Source of the DNA: Rhizobium altiplani
GTDB taxonomy: Bacteria; Pseudomonadota; Alphaproteobacteria; Rhizobiales; Rhizobiaceae
NCBI RefSeq assembly: GCF_001542405.1
Contig: NZ_LNCD01000138.1
Span: 1 to 64,000 of the forward strand
Direction: 5' to 3'
Length of the DNA stretch: 64,000 nucleotides
Shown here one piece after another: positions 25,893-34,212 of the stretch. Position 1 is the stretch's first letter, and each line of letters opens with the position of its first letter. A program made the position numbers and the translations under genes. The notes under the pieces were generated by a model. The model was given only the letters and a program-made list of their open reading frames with translations. It was not told the origin of the DNA and did no database searches.

Positions 25893-26308
25893 CGAGAATG
25901 GGATGTTGCATAGTCAGGCTCCTTGTTAAAGAAGCCCGTCATGCTCTGCCCCCGCAGAACCACGCACAACGCGAGCGCGACGCCCGTCTCGTGTCCTCTA
26001 CCTCAACCCACGCGCCCTCCCGCGCAGCGGGTTCGTTCGTCGGCCCCTTTGCGGACAAACGCATTGCCGTTTATCCGACACGTTCTCCGGGAGAGCCAGT
26101 GTCGCTGAAAAACTTGGGCGACTTGCTTGAGACAGGCGGCTCGCAAGTGCTGGGCCACTTGTCAAACTGGGACCTCATCAGGGCATCGCGCACCGGCTTA
26201 AGACGTCGTCAACCATATTTCGCTAATTTGAGGGCACGGCGCGGGCCAGTTGAGTGGCATTAACCGCGAGTGCGAAGCGAGCGCCGATGCGAACACATGA
26301 CTACTTGA
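25893..26308. other. Noncoding interval, no gene seen
   Basis: 416 bases between the recombinase relic and the small gene before the chemoreceptor. Short open frames here have no recognisable domain or ribosome-binding site. The GC-rich composition and the neighbouring relic suggest degraded insertion-element flank. Confidence 0.4.
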
Positions 26309-26620
26309 ATGACGCATGCCGAAAAATCCTGCTGGCGACAGATCGCCCTCTACACCCTTCTCTTTGCTGGTTTATTCCTCGGTGCACTTTCGCTGCCGCG
26401 CGGGCCATTTGTCTTGGTGGTGACGGATCCGCGTCTGCCTCCGTCTCATATGATGGATGTTGTCGGCCAGGCAGGAGGAGCTTTTGTCCTCGCTGGTGCC
26501 CGACCTTGGCTCGCTGTCGCCTATTCGGACACGGCCGGCTTTCCCGAGCGCTTGCGTAGCGCCGGCGCCATTCTCGTTCTCAATCACATTCTGGCAGTCG
26601 GCTGCCGGGCAGGAGCCTAA
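26309..26620 (+). CDS. Small hypothetical protein tightly spaced to the chemoreceptor gene
   Basis: 103 residues. One hydrophobic segment at about residues 12-30 (IALYTLLFAGLFLGALSLP) looks like a membrane anchor or signal. The rest (FVLVVTDPRLPPSHMMDVVG, GGAFVLAGARPWLAVAYSD, GFPERLRSAGAILVLNH) would face the periplasm. The stop TAA is one base before the ATG of the methyl-accepting protein, so the two are almost certainly co-translated. I do not recognise the family; a sensor or ligand-binding accessory of the receptor is the natural guess. Confidence 0.6.
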   Translation: MTHAEKSCWRQIALYTLLFAGLFLGALSLPRGPFVLVVTDPRLPPSHMMDVVGQAGGAFVLAGARPWLAVAYSDTAGFPERLRSAGAILVLNHILAVGCRAGA

Positions 26621-26621
26621 G

Positions 26622-28217
26622 ATGGATGCTTTGGAAAAACTGCGCGCGCGCGCCTCGTTCGGGATTGTTGGTTTGCTCTGGATCAACCTTGTCGCGCTGA
26701 CTGTCAGAAATCTGGTCAGAGCGGAAAGCTTCGACCTGCCTTCGGTGGTCGCTGCGGCAATCATAACGATCATCGCCAGCTTTATCTGGTGGCGTGACCG
26801 CTCAGCGCCAGCAACCCGAATTATCACCTCCATGGCAATGGCCACCAGCGTAGGCTTTCTCGTCTATGGCTTCGAAGGCTCGTCGCTGCAGATCGACTTG
26901 CATATGTATTTCTTCGCGGCGTTGGCGATTTGCGCGGCATGGGTCGATTGGCGCGCGATCGTCGCCTTTGCCGGGCTCGTGGCGCTGCATCACCTCGTTC
27001 TCTATGTCGCCGTTCCTCTCGCTGTGTTTCCCGGAGAGTCGCATTTCAATAGGGTGGTTCTCCATGCTACCGTTCTTGTGTTGCAGGCCGGCGCGCTGAT
27101 CGCTCTCACGTCGGCCATGGTCTCAGCCTTCGCAATAGCGGAGCGGTCCGTTGCGCAGGCTCAGACGGCGGGCCGCAAGGCGACAGAAATGGCGGAAATC
27201 GCTCGGCACGCTGACCATAAAGCGGCAGCGGCGCGCGAGGCCCAGGAAGAGCTGCGCGCCAAGGCGCATGATTCAGTCACCTTTGCGGTTACCTGCCTGC
27301 GCTCGGCGCTCTCCAAGCTGTCCAAGGGCGATGTGACCGTGCGTATCGCGGAAGAGCTCGAGGGTGATTTGAATGACTTGCGTCATGCCTTCAACGAATC
27401 CGTCGAACAGCTCGACGCTGTTTTGAGGCAGGTGGGCGACGTTGCAAATTCTGTGCGCAACGGTACTGCGCAGATCAACAGTGCCAACTCCGATCTGTCG
27501 CAGCGGACGGAAAATCAGGCGGCCTCCCTATCCGAAACCGCCGCATCTCTTTCCCATGCGGTGGAGACGGTCCGCCAGACCTGCGCACTTGCGGAAACTG
27601 TTGGTTCAATGGTGCGCAAGGCGAAAGACGGCGCCGAAGATTCGAGCGCTATCGTTGCCCACGCCGTTGACGCAATGCTCAAGATTGAAGGCTCTTCGCT
27701 GGAGATCACCCAAATTATCGGCGTGATCGACGACATTGCGTTCCAGACGAACCTTCTCGCGCTGAACGCAGGCGTGGAGGCGGCGCGTGCGGGAGAGGCT
27801 GGCAAGGGTTTTGCAGTGGTTGCCCAGGAAGTCCGAGAATTGGCTCAGCGTTCTGCTTCCGCTGCCAGCGAAATCAAGACGCTGATCAGCGCATCAGCCG
27901 ATCACGTCAAGCACGGCGTCGCGTTGGTCGACAAGACGGGCCAGGCGCTTCACGGAATTGCTGGAGATGTCGCGGCCATCAGTGGCCACATCGCGGAGAT
28001 CGTTGAACGTTCGCGCCAGCAGTCTACCGAGCTCAACGGCATCGGTAATGCGATTTCCGATATCGACCGAAACACCCAGAAAAATGCGATAATGGTCGAA
28101 GAATCTGCGGCCGCCATTGGATTCGTCGCCGGTGAGGCGAACGTCCTTGAGCAACTCATCCGACGCTTCAAGGTTGGCGCAATCACATCTCACAACCGCA
28201 TCCGCGCCGCGGCATAG
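26622..28217 (+). CDS. Methyl-accepting chemotaxis protein
   Basis: 531 residues from ATG 26622 (AGGAG seven to eleven bases upstream). The N-terminal third (about 8-175) is a membrane domain with roughly six hydrophobic helices and almost no periplasmic loop, unlike classic receptors with a large ligand domain. A HAMP-like linker follows (LSKGDVTVRIAEELEGDLND), then the signalling coiled coil with hairpin tip NLLALNAGVEAARAGEAG and GFAVVAQEVRELAQRS. No C-terminal CheR-binding pentapeptide is apparent. It would signal to CheA and may sense membrane state or a ligand through the small upstream protein. Confidence 0.88.
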   Translation: MDALEKLRARASFGIVGLLWINLVALTVRNLVRAESFDLPSVVAAAIITIIASFIWWRDRSAPATRIITSMAMATSVGFLVYGFEGSSLQIDLHMYFFAALAICAAWVDWRAIVAFAGLVALHHLVLYVAVPLAVFPGESHFNRVVLHATVLVLQAGALIALTSAMVSAFAIAERSVAQAQTAGRKATEMAEIARHADHKAAAAREAQEELRAKAHDSVTFAVTCLRSALSKLSKGDVTVRIAEELEGDLNDLRHAFNESVEQLDAVLRQVGDVANSVRNGTAQINSANSDLSQRTENQAASLSETAASLSHAVETVRQTCALAETVGSMVRKAKDGAEDSSAIVAHAVDAMLKIEGSSLEITQIIGVIDDIAFQTNLLALNAGVEAARAGEAGKGFAVVAQEVRELAQRSASAASEIKTLISASADHVKHGVALVDKTGQALHGIAGDVAAISGHIAEIVERSRQQSTELNGIGNAISDIDRNTQKNAIMVEESAAAIGFVAGEANVLEQLIRRFKVGAITSHNRIRAAA

Positions 28218-28556
28218 CTGTAGCTGAACCGCATTGATTCGATTGACGGCGAGTGTCGCCCCCGCCATCCATGGCGGGGTGACACCAGCCTGGCCGCTTC
28301 TGGCGCATTGCTGCCATCTCTGTCACGGCGGTATAACTCGAAACGGCAAGACGCTCCTGGTCAACGTGCGAGGCAGACAGCGCTTACAAAAAGTCGATGC
28401 TGCCCCTCCATGTGTGGTGTCAGGCAATTGGTTGCCGAGCTAATGACGCATTGAAGTCCATGAGTAGCTCGGGGAGGCAGGCCCATGTGAAGCCATCACA
28501 TACTGCGCATGCTTGCCAGCCGAGGTCATTTCGCTGACGGCCGGAAACAGGCAGGG
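28218..28556. other. Noncoding interval after chemoreceptor
   Basis: 339 bases between the chemoreceptor and the convergent GntR gene. Apart from the hairpin at 28253-28285 I see no gene or repeat. Confidence 0.4.
28253..28285 (+). terminator. Long hairpin downstream of the chemoreceptor gene
   Basis: Stem CCCCGCCA / TGGCGGGG (28260-28267, 28272-28279) around loop TCCA, extended after a small internal loop by GTGTC / GACAC (28253-28257, 28281-28285). It begins 36 bases after the stop codon. There is no following T run, so it is either a weak terminator or a 3' stabilising structure. Confidence 0.5.
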
Positions 28557-29303
28557 TCATGAAAAGTTCTCCAGCACCGCCATAAACGTGTGCCGATCGC
28601 CTTGTCCCTCCGTCAGTCGCACTCGCCCTTCGATGTCCGCGAGATGGTGATCCATCAGATCCTGAGCCTTGGTCAGGTTCTTCGCTTTAAGCGCCGCAAC
28701 GATCATGCGGTGGTGGTCCGCACCACAGTCGTCCTTGCGGTCTTCTTCATAGAGCGACATGACGAGGGAGAGGCGCGCGACGATCTTGGAGAGCATTTCC
28801 GTCAGCACCGAATTGCCGGCAAGGTCGGCGAGGACGATGTGAAACTTCCCCGAGAGCACTGTCTTCGACTTCTCGTCGCCATGATGATGGATGTGCTCTT
28901 CTTCGTCCGTCAGGCGCTCCAGCGCATCGAGCTGCTCCGGTGTCGCGCGCATGATGACGAGTTCAAGCAGCAGTCGTTCCAGTTTGCGCCGTGCCTCGAA
29001 GAGGCTCTTTGCCTGCTCGATGCTCGGCTCTGCGACGAAAGTCCCGCGGTTTCGCTTGCGTTCCAGCAGATGGTCGCTTTCGAGCACGCCGAGTGCGCCG
29101 CGGACGACGGTGCGGCTGACCCCGAAATGCTCGGCGATCGCCTCTTCGAGGATCTTGGTTCCCGGCTTGAGCGCGCCTTCGCCTATCGCCGCCGCCAGCG
29201 TGTTGCGAATGCGTTCGGACACGTCGTCGTTGTCAACAGTGTCCGCAGCGCCGTTGGCGGTCGTGGACGGTTTCAGGCTTTGACGACGCGTCTTCTTCAT
29301 CAT
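28557..29303 (-). CDS. GntR-family transcriptional regulator (FCD/FadR subfamily)
   Basis: 248 residues. The winged helix is at about 25-95 (VSERIRNTLAAAIGEGALKPGTKILEE, FGVSRTVVRGALGVLESDHLLERKRNRGTFVAEPS). The C-terminal all-helical FCD ligand domain contains FHIVLADLAGNSVL and DDCGADHHRMIVAALKAKN, where Asp and His residues form the usual metal or ligand pocket. It lies downstream of the leftward transport and isomerase genes with a 164-base gap, so it may have its own promoter. Probable regulator of the two divergent operons around 32.5-33.0 kb. Confidence 0.87.
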   Translation of the reverse strand: MMKKTRRQSLKPSTTANGAADTVDNDDVSERIRNTLAAAIGEGALKPGTKILEEAIAEHFGVSRTVVRGALGVLESDHLLERKRNRGTFVAEPSIEQAKSLFEARRKLERLLLELVIMRATPEQLDALERLTDEEEHIHHHGDEKSKTVLSGKFHIVLADLAGNSVLTEMLSKIVARLSLVMSLYEEDRKDDCGADHHRMIVAALKAKNLTKAQDLMDHHLADIEGRVRLTEGQGDRHTFMAVLENFS

Positions 29304-29356
29304 TCCTCTCCAGGCTTAGCGGCAGCCTCCGAGTCGCACCGGAAGCCGTGACATAT

Positions 29357-29366
29357 CCGATATCGG
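29357..29366. promoter_or_regulatory. 10-bp palindrome upstream of the GntR gene
   Basis: CCGATATCGG is a perfect palindrome 53 bases upstream of the GntR-family start codon. A possible autoregulatory site, but short enough to arise by chance. Confidence 0.25.
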
Positions 29367-29467
29367 TGCGTTGTAATTTTTTCCATAAGAAAGTTTGTGC
29401 GCAACTTGATATTTCCAGCGTAAGCCGGTGATATCAGGCGACCGAAGCCCACCGCCATTTCAGGCGA

Positions 29468-30598
29468 TCAGGCGGCCTTCCTGTCAGCAGTTGCCGAATT
29501 CAACGTGATGCCCTTGTCCTTGCAGACCGTCTCGATATGACGTGCCGACTGCTTGATGAAGGCGATTGCCTCGTCGAAGCCGTAGGACTGATGTTCGTAG
29601 CTCGGATAGCCGTACTGGCTGGCTTCGTAGGCCTCCCAGTCCGGAACATCGCCGGATGCGACGCGCTGTTCGTAGGCATTGACCAGTGCCATGTAGGCGT
29701 CGAGTTCTTCGGCTGTCAGATCGGGATGGCCGGCGCGCCAGATCGGATCGTCGATCTGGATGCATTGGCGCGGGTTGACCTTGCGCGGCCTGTCGGCGAC
29801 GGAGGCAGCAACCTCCAGCGACAGGTTGAGCGCAGGGTTGGCTTCCGCGAGGATCGGCAGGATCGTATCGAAATCGACGATGCCGCCGCCGACTGGGCGG
29901 GTCTGGAAGTCGAGGCCGCCGGGCGCGCGGCCGACATAGGCGTCCTTGATATGCGTCTGACGGACATAGGGGGCGAGGCGCCTGGCCGCAAAGACCGGAT
30001 GCTCGGCCCGCTGCAGACCATTGGCGGTGTCGAAAACGGCGCCGATGCAATCCGGACCGACCTTCTCGATCAGCCGCAGGATCTCGAAGGAGGTGATCTC
30101 GTCATGGGTCTCGATGTTTAGGTGCGCGCCATGCGCGCGGGCGACCGGCGCAAGCTTCTGCAGCACCTTCTCGATGCCGATCAACTGGTCTTCCCAGGTG
30201 ATGTCAGTCCGGAAGCGGTCATTGGCCAGCCGGCCACGATATTCGGACTTGAAGTTGCCGGGGGCGACCCAGAGCTCGAAGCAGCCGATGGCGGCGCTCG
30301 CCTCGATCATCCGCGTGAAACCGGCAATGATGTCGCCACCGCCGGCAGCCCTGAGCGCCGGCTCCTCGGCGCTGCAGTAGGGATTGATCTTGCCGACACC
30401 GCTTTCGAGGTAGAGACCGAGCTCGTCGGCCTTCGCCCTGATGTCGAGCAGTTCGCCCATGTCGAGCGTCGGACTCATGTCCAGCGCCGTCGAGAAGAAG
30501 ATGCCCGAAAGCCCGAGTTCCTTGACGTGATCGAGGCTGCCGAGGGGGCCGCGCTTCTTCGATTCCGGCAGTTTGATATTGTCGATTCCAAGCTTCAT
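29468..30598 (-). CDS. Sugar phosphate isomerase/epimerase-like TIM-barrel protein
   Basis: 376 residues of the xylose-isomerase-like TIM-barrel superfamily (AP_endonuc_2 fold). Metal-ligand strands are recognisable: LNIETHDEITSFE, IGAVFDTANG, TQTHIKD-like (QTHIKDAYVG) and LSLEVAASV. The C-terminal extension after residue 290 is longer than in simple epimerases. It follows the permease gene by 68 bases on the same strand. It probably acts early in breakdown of the compound brought in by the linked transporters; substrate not predictable. Confidence 0.8.
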   Translation of the reverse strand: MKLGIDNIKLPESKKRGPLGSLDHVKELGLSGIFFSTALDMSPTLDMGELLDIRAKADELGLYLESGVGKINPYCSAEEPALRAAGGGDIIAGFTRMIEASAAIGCFELWVAPGNFKSEYRGRLANDRFRTDITWEDQLIGIEKVLQKLAPVARAHGAHLNIETHDEITSFEILRLIEKVGPDCIGAVFDTANGLQRAEHPVFAARRLAPYVRQTHIKDAYVGRAPGGLDFQTRPVGGGIVDFDTILPILAEANPALNLSLEVAASVADRPRKVNPRQCIQIDDPIWRAGHPDLTAEELDAYMALVNAYEQRVASGDVPDWEAYEASQYGYPSYEHQSYGFDEAIAFIKQSARHIETVCKDKGITLNSATADRKAA

Positions 30599-30666
30599 GA
30601 TGTGCTCCTTGTCGTTTCCTGACAGGCCTCGCTGCTCTGGCGAGGCCCTTGGTTATTGGTTGGTGC

Positions 30667-31542
30667 TCAGGCGCGTTTCGCGCTTCGGGCTTTGTCCGCG
30701 CCGTGGCGGTACTTTGGCTGGAGGCTCTTTTCGAGATAGTGCTGGCCGATCGAGGCTACCGTCGTGATCGCGAGGTACCAGATGGAGGCGACGAACAGCA
30801 GTTCGATCACCAGGAAGTTGCGCGCGTAGATGACCTGCGCCTGCGTCAGCAGGTCCTGCATGCCGATGACGGAGACGATGGCGCTCGCCTTCAGCATGCC
30901 GATCGCCTGGTTGCCGGTCGGCGGGACGATGAGGCGCGCCGCCTGCGGCAGGATGATCGTCCGAAATGTCTGACGGGGCTTCAATCCGAGTGCCGTCGCC
31001 GCCTCGCGCTGCCCGCGGTCGATGGCAAGAAGGCCGCTGCGGATGATTTCCGACATGTTGGCAGCTTCATGCAGCCCGAGCGCCAGGAAGCCCGCGAGCG
31101 CTGGCGTGACGAGGTCGTTGATCGAGATGCTGTAGGGTCCTGCCCCGACCTGCGGAATGAAGAGCGCAATATTGAACCAAAGGAAGATCTGCACGATCAG
31201 CGGCACGCCGCGAAACCACCAGACGAAGCCTGCTGCGATCGCTTTCAGAACGATGTTGGTCGAGGTTGCCATGACCGCGAGAAGGCAGCCGAGGCCGATG
31301 CCGAAGACCATGGCGCCGGCCGTCAACTCCAGCGTCAGAAGTACGCCGCGCAGGATCGAGGGATGCACGAGATAGCGCGGAATCTCGGACCACTGAACGC
31401 TCTGGCTCTGCGCGACGACGCTGCCGAGGAGCACCAGCGCGAGGATCGCGCTGGCACCGATTGCGAACTGTCCCCACTTGATCGACCTCATGGCCGGTGG
31501 CGGCAGGCTGATTGTCGTTGTCTGCGTGGTGAACAGTGCCAT
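30667..31542 (-). CDS. Amino-acid-type ABC transporter permease (HisM/GlnP class)
   Basis: About 291 residues from ATG 31542, five bases after the binding-protein stop; upstream in-frame codons only read through that gene. Membrane segments begin FAIGASAILALVLLGSVVA. The typical HisMQ blocks are LRGVLLTLELTAGAMVFGIG, WWFRGVPLIVQIFLWFN and the EAA loop REAATALGLKPRQTFRTIILPQAAR. Single permease gene, which would form a homodimer or need a partner. No ATPase gene of the matching GlnQ type lies nearby. Confidence 0.86.
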   Translation of the reverse strand: MALFTTQTTTISLPPPAMRSIKWGQFAIGASAILALVLLGSVVAQSQSVQWSEIPRYLVHPSILRGVLLTLELTAGAMVFGIGLGCLLAVMATSTNIVLKAIAAGFVWWFRGVPLIVQIFLWFNIALFIPQVGAGPYSISINDLVTPALAGFLALGLHEAANMSEIIRSGLLAIDRGQREAATALGLKPRQTFRTIILPQAARLIVPPTGNQAIGMLKASAIVSVIGMQDLLTQAQVIYARNFLVIELLFVASIWYLAITTVASIGQHYLEKSLQPKYRHGADKARSAKRA

Positions 31543-31547
31543 GAGCC

Positions 31548-32477
31548 TCACTCCGCCGGCATGCTGGCAGCGTCGTTGACCTTGACGGTTTTGACGGCGA
31601 GGGGGCCGAGGCTCCACTTTTTCATGATCGTCTCGTAGGCACCGCTGTCGACCATCTGCTGCAGGGCGGCGACCACGGTGTCACGGAGCTTCGGATTGTC
31701 CTTTGCTGTCAGCATGCCGAGATAGCCGACGGCGAGACGGATATCGGGAAGCGCCTGCAGACCTTTGCCATTGCCGGTCTGATGCTCGGTCGTATAAACG
31801 CTGGTCGCATAACCGTTGACGGTGGCGTCGGCGCGGCCGGTGCGCACGGCCTGCAATACGTCGGGCATCTTCGGGATCGCCATGATGTCGATCGGCGTCT
31901 TGCACTTCGCCGAGGCGGCCTCGACCATCTTGCCCTGGAAGGTGCCGACCGGAACGGCGACCTTCTTGCTGCAGAGATCTTCCATCCTCTTGATGCCGAG
32001 CGGGTTGTCCTTGATCGTCATGATGGTGGTGGCGTCGTACATGTAGTCGATGACATCGACCTGCTTTTCCAGTTCGACATCGTCATTGATGCCGGAGATT
32101 GTCATGTCGAAGCGCTTGGACAGGATAGCGGGAACAATGGCAGCGCCGGCACCAACGTCGGTCATCTGCACATCAAGGCCCAGGATAACGCCGAGGGCCG
32201 AGGCGATATCGGCATCGATGCCGACTAGCTTGCCGTCATTATCGTGGAAGCTGATGGGCGGCGTCAGATCCGTTGCAACCTTCAGAACGCCTGATGTCTT
32301 GATCGCAGCAGGAAGGCCGTCCGCCAGCTTCTTCGTCAGCACCACGCCGGGGAGCTTGGCGACGTCAGCCGCGTCCATCTTCTCGGCCGCGCTCTCCGCT
32401 GCGTAGGCGGACAGCGACATGAGGGTAACGAGCGCGGTGGCGATGCTGGTCTTCAGAAGTGTCTGCACGTTTTTCAT
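31548..32477 (-). CDS. Amino-acid-type ABC transporter substrate-binding protein (family 3)
   Basis: 309 residues from ATG 32477 (AGGGGA site upstream). The signal peptide covers about residues 1-26 (MKNVQTLLKTSIATALV ... SAYAAE). Family-3 blocks are GVLKVATDLTPPISFHDNDGKLVGIDADIA, RFDMTISGINDDVELEKQVD, KKVAVPVGTFQG and the C-terminal YETIMKKWSLG. Two Cys residues (LCSKK and SAKCK) could form a periplasmic disulfide. First gene of a leftward operon with the permease and the TIM-barrel isomerase. Confidence 0.87.
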   Translation of the reverse strand: MKNVQTLLKTSIATALVTLMSLSAYAAESAAEKMDAADVAKLPGVVLTKKLADGLPAAIKTSGVLKVATDLTPPISFHDNDGKLVGIDADIASALGVILGLDVQMTDVGAGAAIVPAILSKRFDMTISGINDDVELEKQVDVIDYMYDATTIMTIKDNPLGIKRMEDLCSKKVAVPVGTFQGKMVEAASAKCKTPIDIMAIPKMPDVLQAVRTGRADATVNGYATSVYTTEHQTGNGKGLQALPDIRLAVGYLGMLTAKDNPKLRDTVVAALQQMVDSGAYETIMKKWSLGPLAVKTVKVNDAASMPAE

Positions 32478-32607
32478 GGGATCCCCTTTTTCGATTTGCT
32501 GTGCGTGAATTTTCTGGGACCATCCAAGCAATCACCGTGCCAGTCTTATCTTCCCTGCATCAAGTAATTGAAGTTGAACAAATAATTCTTCTATCAAAAC
32601 TGTCCGA

Positions 32608-32622
32608 ACAAAGTTTCGCATA
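32608..32622 (-). promoter_or_regulatory. 15-bp operator-like repeat, leftward copy
   Basis: TATGCGAAACTTTGT on the - strand, 130 bases upstream of the binding-protein start at 32477. Exact inverted partner of 32891-32905. Confidence 0.5.
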
Positions 32623-32890
32623 TTATTGCGTATGATTATTCGAAATAATAGTGATTAAAAAATCATCCCTCCGTCGATTTTCTGAGCGAAATTTGCCTGA
32701 AGTCTCGCCCTTCTCTTCATCCTCATTCCCTTCGCGATGGCGAGCCGCCCGCGGAATTGTGTGTTTCATGCCGGTCGCGCCGTGCCAGCGGTCTATAAAT
32801 GAGCAGAATCCTGCACGACATCGAGCCTTCATGGCGAAACTTTAGACAAACAAACTTCCGAAAAAAATATCGGAAAGATACAATACGAAG

Positions 32891-32905
32891 TATGCGAAAC
32901 TTTGT
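32891..32905 (+). promoter_or_regulatory. 15-bp operator-like repeat, rightward copy
   Basis: TATGCGAAACTTTGT on the + strand, 147 bases upstream of the ATPase start at 33053. Its similar distance and orientation to the divergent copy suggest co-regulation. Confidence 0.5.
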
Positions 32906-33052
32906 AAATCATAAAAAGATTATTATAATCAGATACTTGAATTTATCCATCTCGCCAGATTTCGGATCTGGCACAGCCCTTGCAATTGCCTTTGCATGAA
33001 CATGCTCCGGTGTCGGAGCGCTCGTCACAACCAGCAAGATCAGGGAAGCGAC

Positions 33053-34165
33053 ATGCTAGACATCGCAAGGACGGCCGATCGCAAGCGGCTCAGTGTTCGG
33101 GGCGTTACCCATAGCTATGGCGGGCAGAATGCCGTCAGCGACATTTCCTTCGATATCGAGGCGGGCGAGATCATCGCGCTTTTGGGGCCGAGCGGCTGCG
33201 GCAAGTCGACGGTGCTGAGGGCGATTGCCGGCCTCATCCAGCCGAAGACGGGCAAGATAGTGCTGGGCGATGACGACCTTGCCAATGTTTCCGCCCGTGC
33301 GCGAGGAATCGGCATGGTCTTCCAGAACTATGCGCTGTTCCCGCACCTGACCGTCGCGGAAAACATCGCCTATCCGCTGGCCTGCCAGAAGGTACCGCGC
33401 GCCGAACGAAACGCACGGGTAGAGGAGATGCTCTCGCTTGTCCGGCTCGATGGCTATGGCAACCGCCTGCCGCGTGAACTCTCCGGAGGCCAGCAGCAAC
33501 GTGTGGCCGTCGCCCGCGCAATTGCGGGCCGCCCGTCGCTCCTGCTTCTCGATGAACCCTTCGGCGCGCTCGATCGGGCACTGCGCTTCGACCTGCAGGT
33601 CGAGCTCCTCCATCTCCAGAAGACGCTCGGCATCACCACGCTGATCGTCACTCATGACCAGGAAGAGGCGCAGAGCCTCGCCAGCCGCCTGGTTCTGATG
33701 AACCGGGGCAATGTCGAGCAGATCGATTCGCCGATTGCCGTCTACGACCGGCCGAAGACCCTGTTCGTCAACACCTTCATCGGCCAGACGAACCTTCTCC
33801 ACGGAACCGTTGCCGCGCTTGGTGACGACAGCACCGTAATCGCCCTGAAGAGCGGCGAAAATCTCGTTCTGCCGCGCCGTCTGAGCTTCACCGCGGGCTC
33901 GGATGTCACCATCACTTTCCGGCCCGAAGAGGTGCGCCTGATGACGCAGCCGGGCGTGAACGCGCTTGCCGCACAGATCACCGTGTCCGTACCGCTCGGG
34001 CCGACGCTGATCCACGATCTCGTGCTTGACGGCGGCACGGGCCTGCGCGCCTCCGAGGTGCGCGGTCCCAGCACCACCATTCCGGAAATCGGCGCCCAGC
34101 TTTTCGCAGAGATCGACACCCGCAGGTGTCACGTATTTCCGGCTGAACCGGAAAGCATCCAGTGA
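33053..34165 (+). CDS. ABC transporter ATP-binding protein, PotA/CysA class
   Basis: 370 residues from ATG 33053 with CAGGGAAG upstream. Walker A GPSGCGKST, Q loop MVFQNYALFPH, signature LSGGQQQRVAVARAI, Walker B LLLDEPFGALD, switch THDQEEAQ. The C-terminal TOBE-like domain begins near residue 240. Here the ATPase is the first gene of the operon, followed by binding protein and two permeases, so a complete importer is encoded by 33053-36920. Confidence 0.92.
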   Translation: MLDIARTADRKRLSVRGVTHSYGGQNAVSDISFDIEAGEIIALLGPSGCGKSTVLRAIAGLIQPKTGKIVLGDDDLANVSARARGIGMVFQNYALFPHLTVAENIAYPLACQKVPRAERNARVEEMLSLVRLDGYGNRLPRELSGGQQQRVAVARAIAGRPSLLLLDEPFGALDRALRFDLQVELLHLQKTLGITTLIVTHDQEEAQSLASRLVLMNRGNVEQIDSPIAVYDRPKTLFVNTFIGQTNLLHGTVAALGDDSTVIALKSGENLVLPRRLSFTAGSDVTITFRPEEVRLMTQPGVNALAAQITVSVPLGPTLIHDLVLDGGTGLRASEVRGPSTTIPEIGAQLFAEIDTRRCHVFPAEPESIQ

Positions 34166-34212
34166 ATGCCAATAACTGAATGACATCAACAACAACCAAC
34201 AGAGGTGAGAGC

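Larger units (their letters stand above)
32478..33052. promoter_or_regulatory. Divergent AT-rich control region with inverted operator-like repeats
   Basis: 575 bases between two divergent operons, clearly richer in A and T than the genes. No gene is supported. TATGCGAAACTTTGT occurs exactly twice in opposite orientation (32608-32622 on the - strand, 32891-32905 on the + strand), with a shorter GCGAAACTTT at 32835-32844. Other palindromes are ATTATT-CGA-AATAAT (32635-32649), TGATT-AAAA-AATCA (32652-32665) and TTCCGA-N8-TCGGAA (32856-32875). A shared regulator for both operons is likely. Confidence 0.6.

Noticed and set aside
25898..26263. A 121-codon + strand open frame in the gap after the recombinase relic
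   Set aside because: No similarity that I recognise, no start signal, low-complexity Arg/Pro-rich translation typical of noncoding GC-rich DNA.
28234..28443. A 69-codon open frame after the chemoreceptor
   Set aside because: It runs through the 28253-28285 hairpin and shows no start signal or domain.
29304..29467. Possible extra copy of the GCGAAACTTT element before the GntR gene
   Set aside because: Only a gapped resemblance (GCGCACAAACTTT on the - strand), too weak to claim.
32635..32665. Short A/T palindromes in the divergent control region as separate operators
   Set aside because: In AT-rich DNA such short palindromes arise easily; only the exact 15-bp pair is kept as a supported signal.
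33056..34195. A 379-codon - strand open frame opposite the ATPase gene
   Set aside because: Antisense shadow; the + strand has complete Walker and signature motifs.
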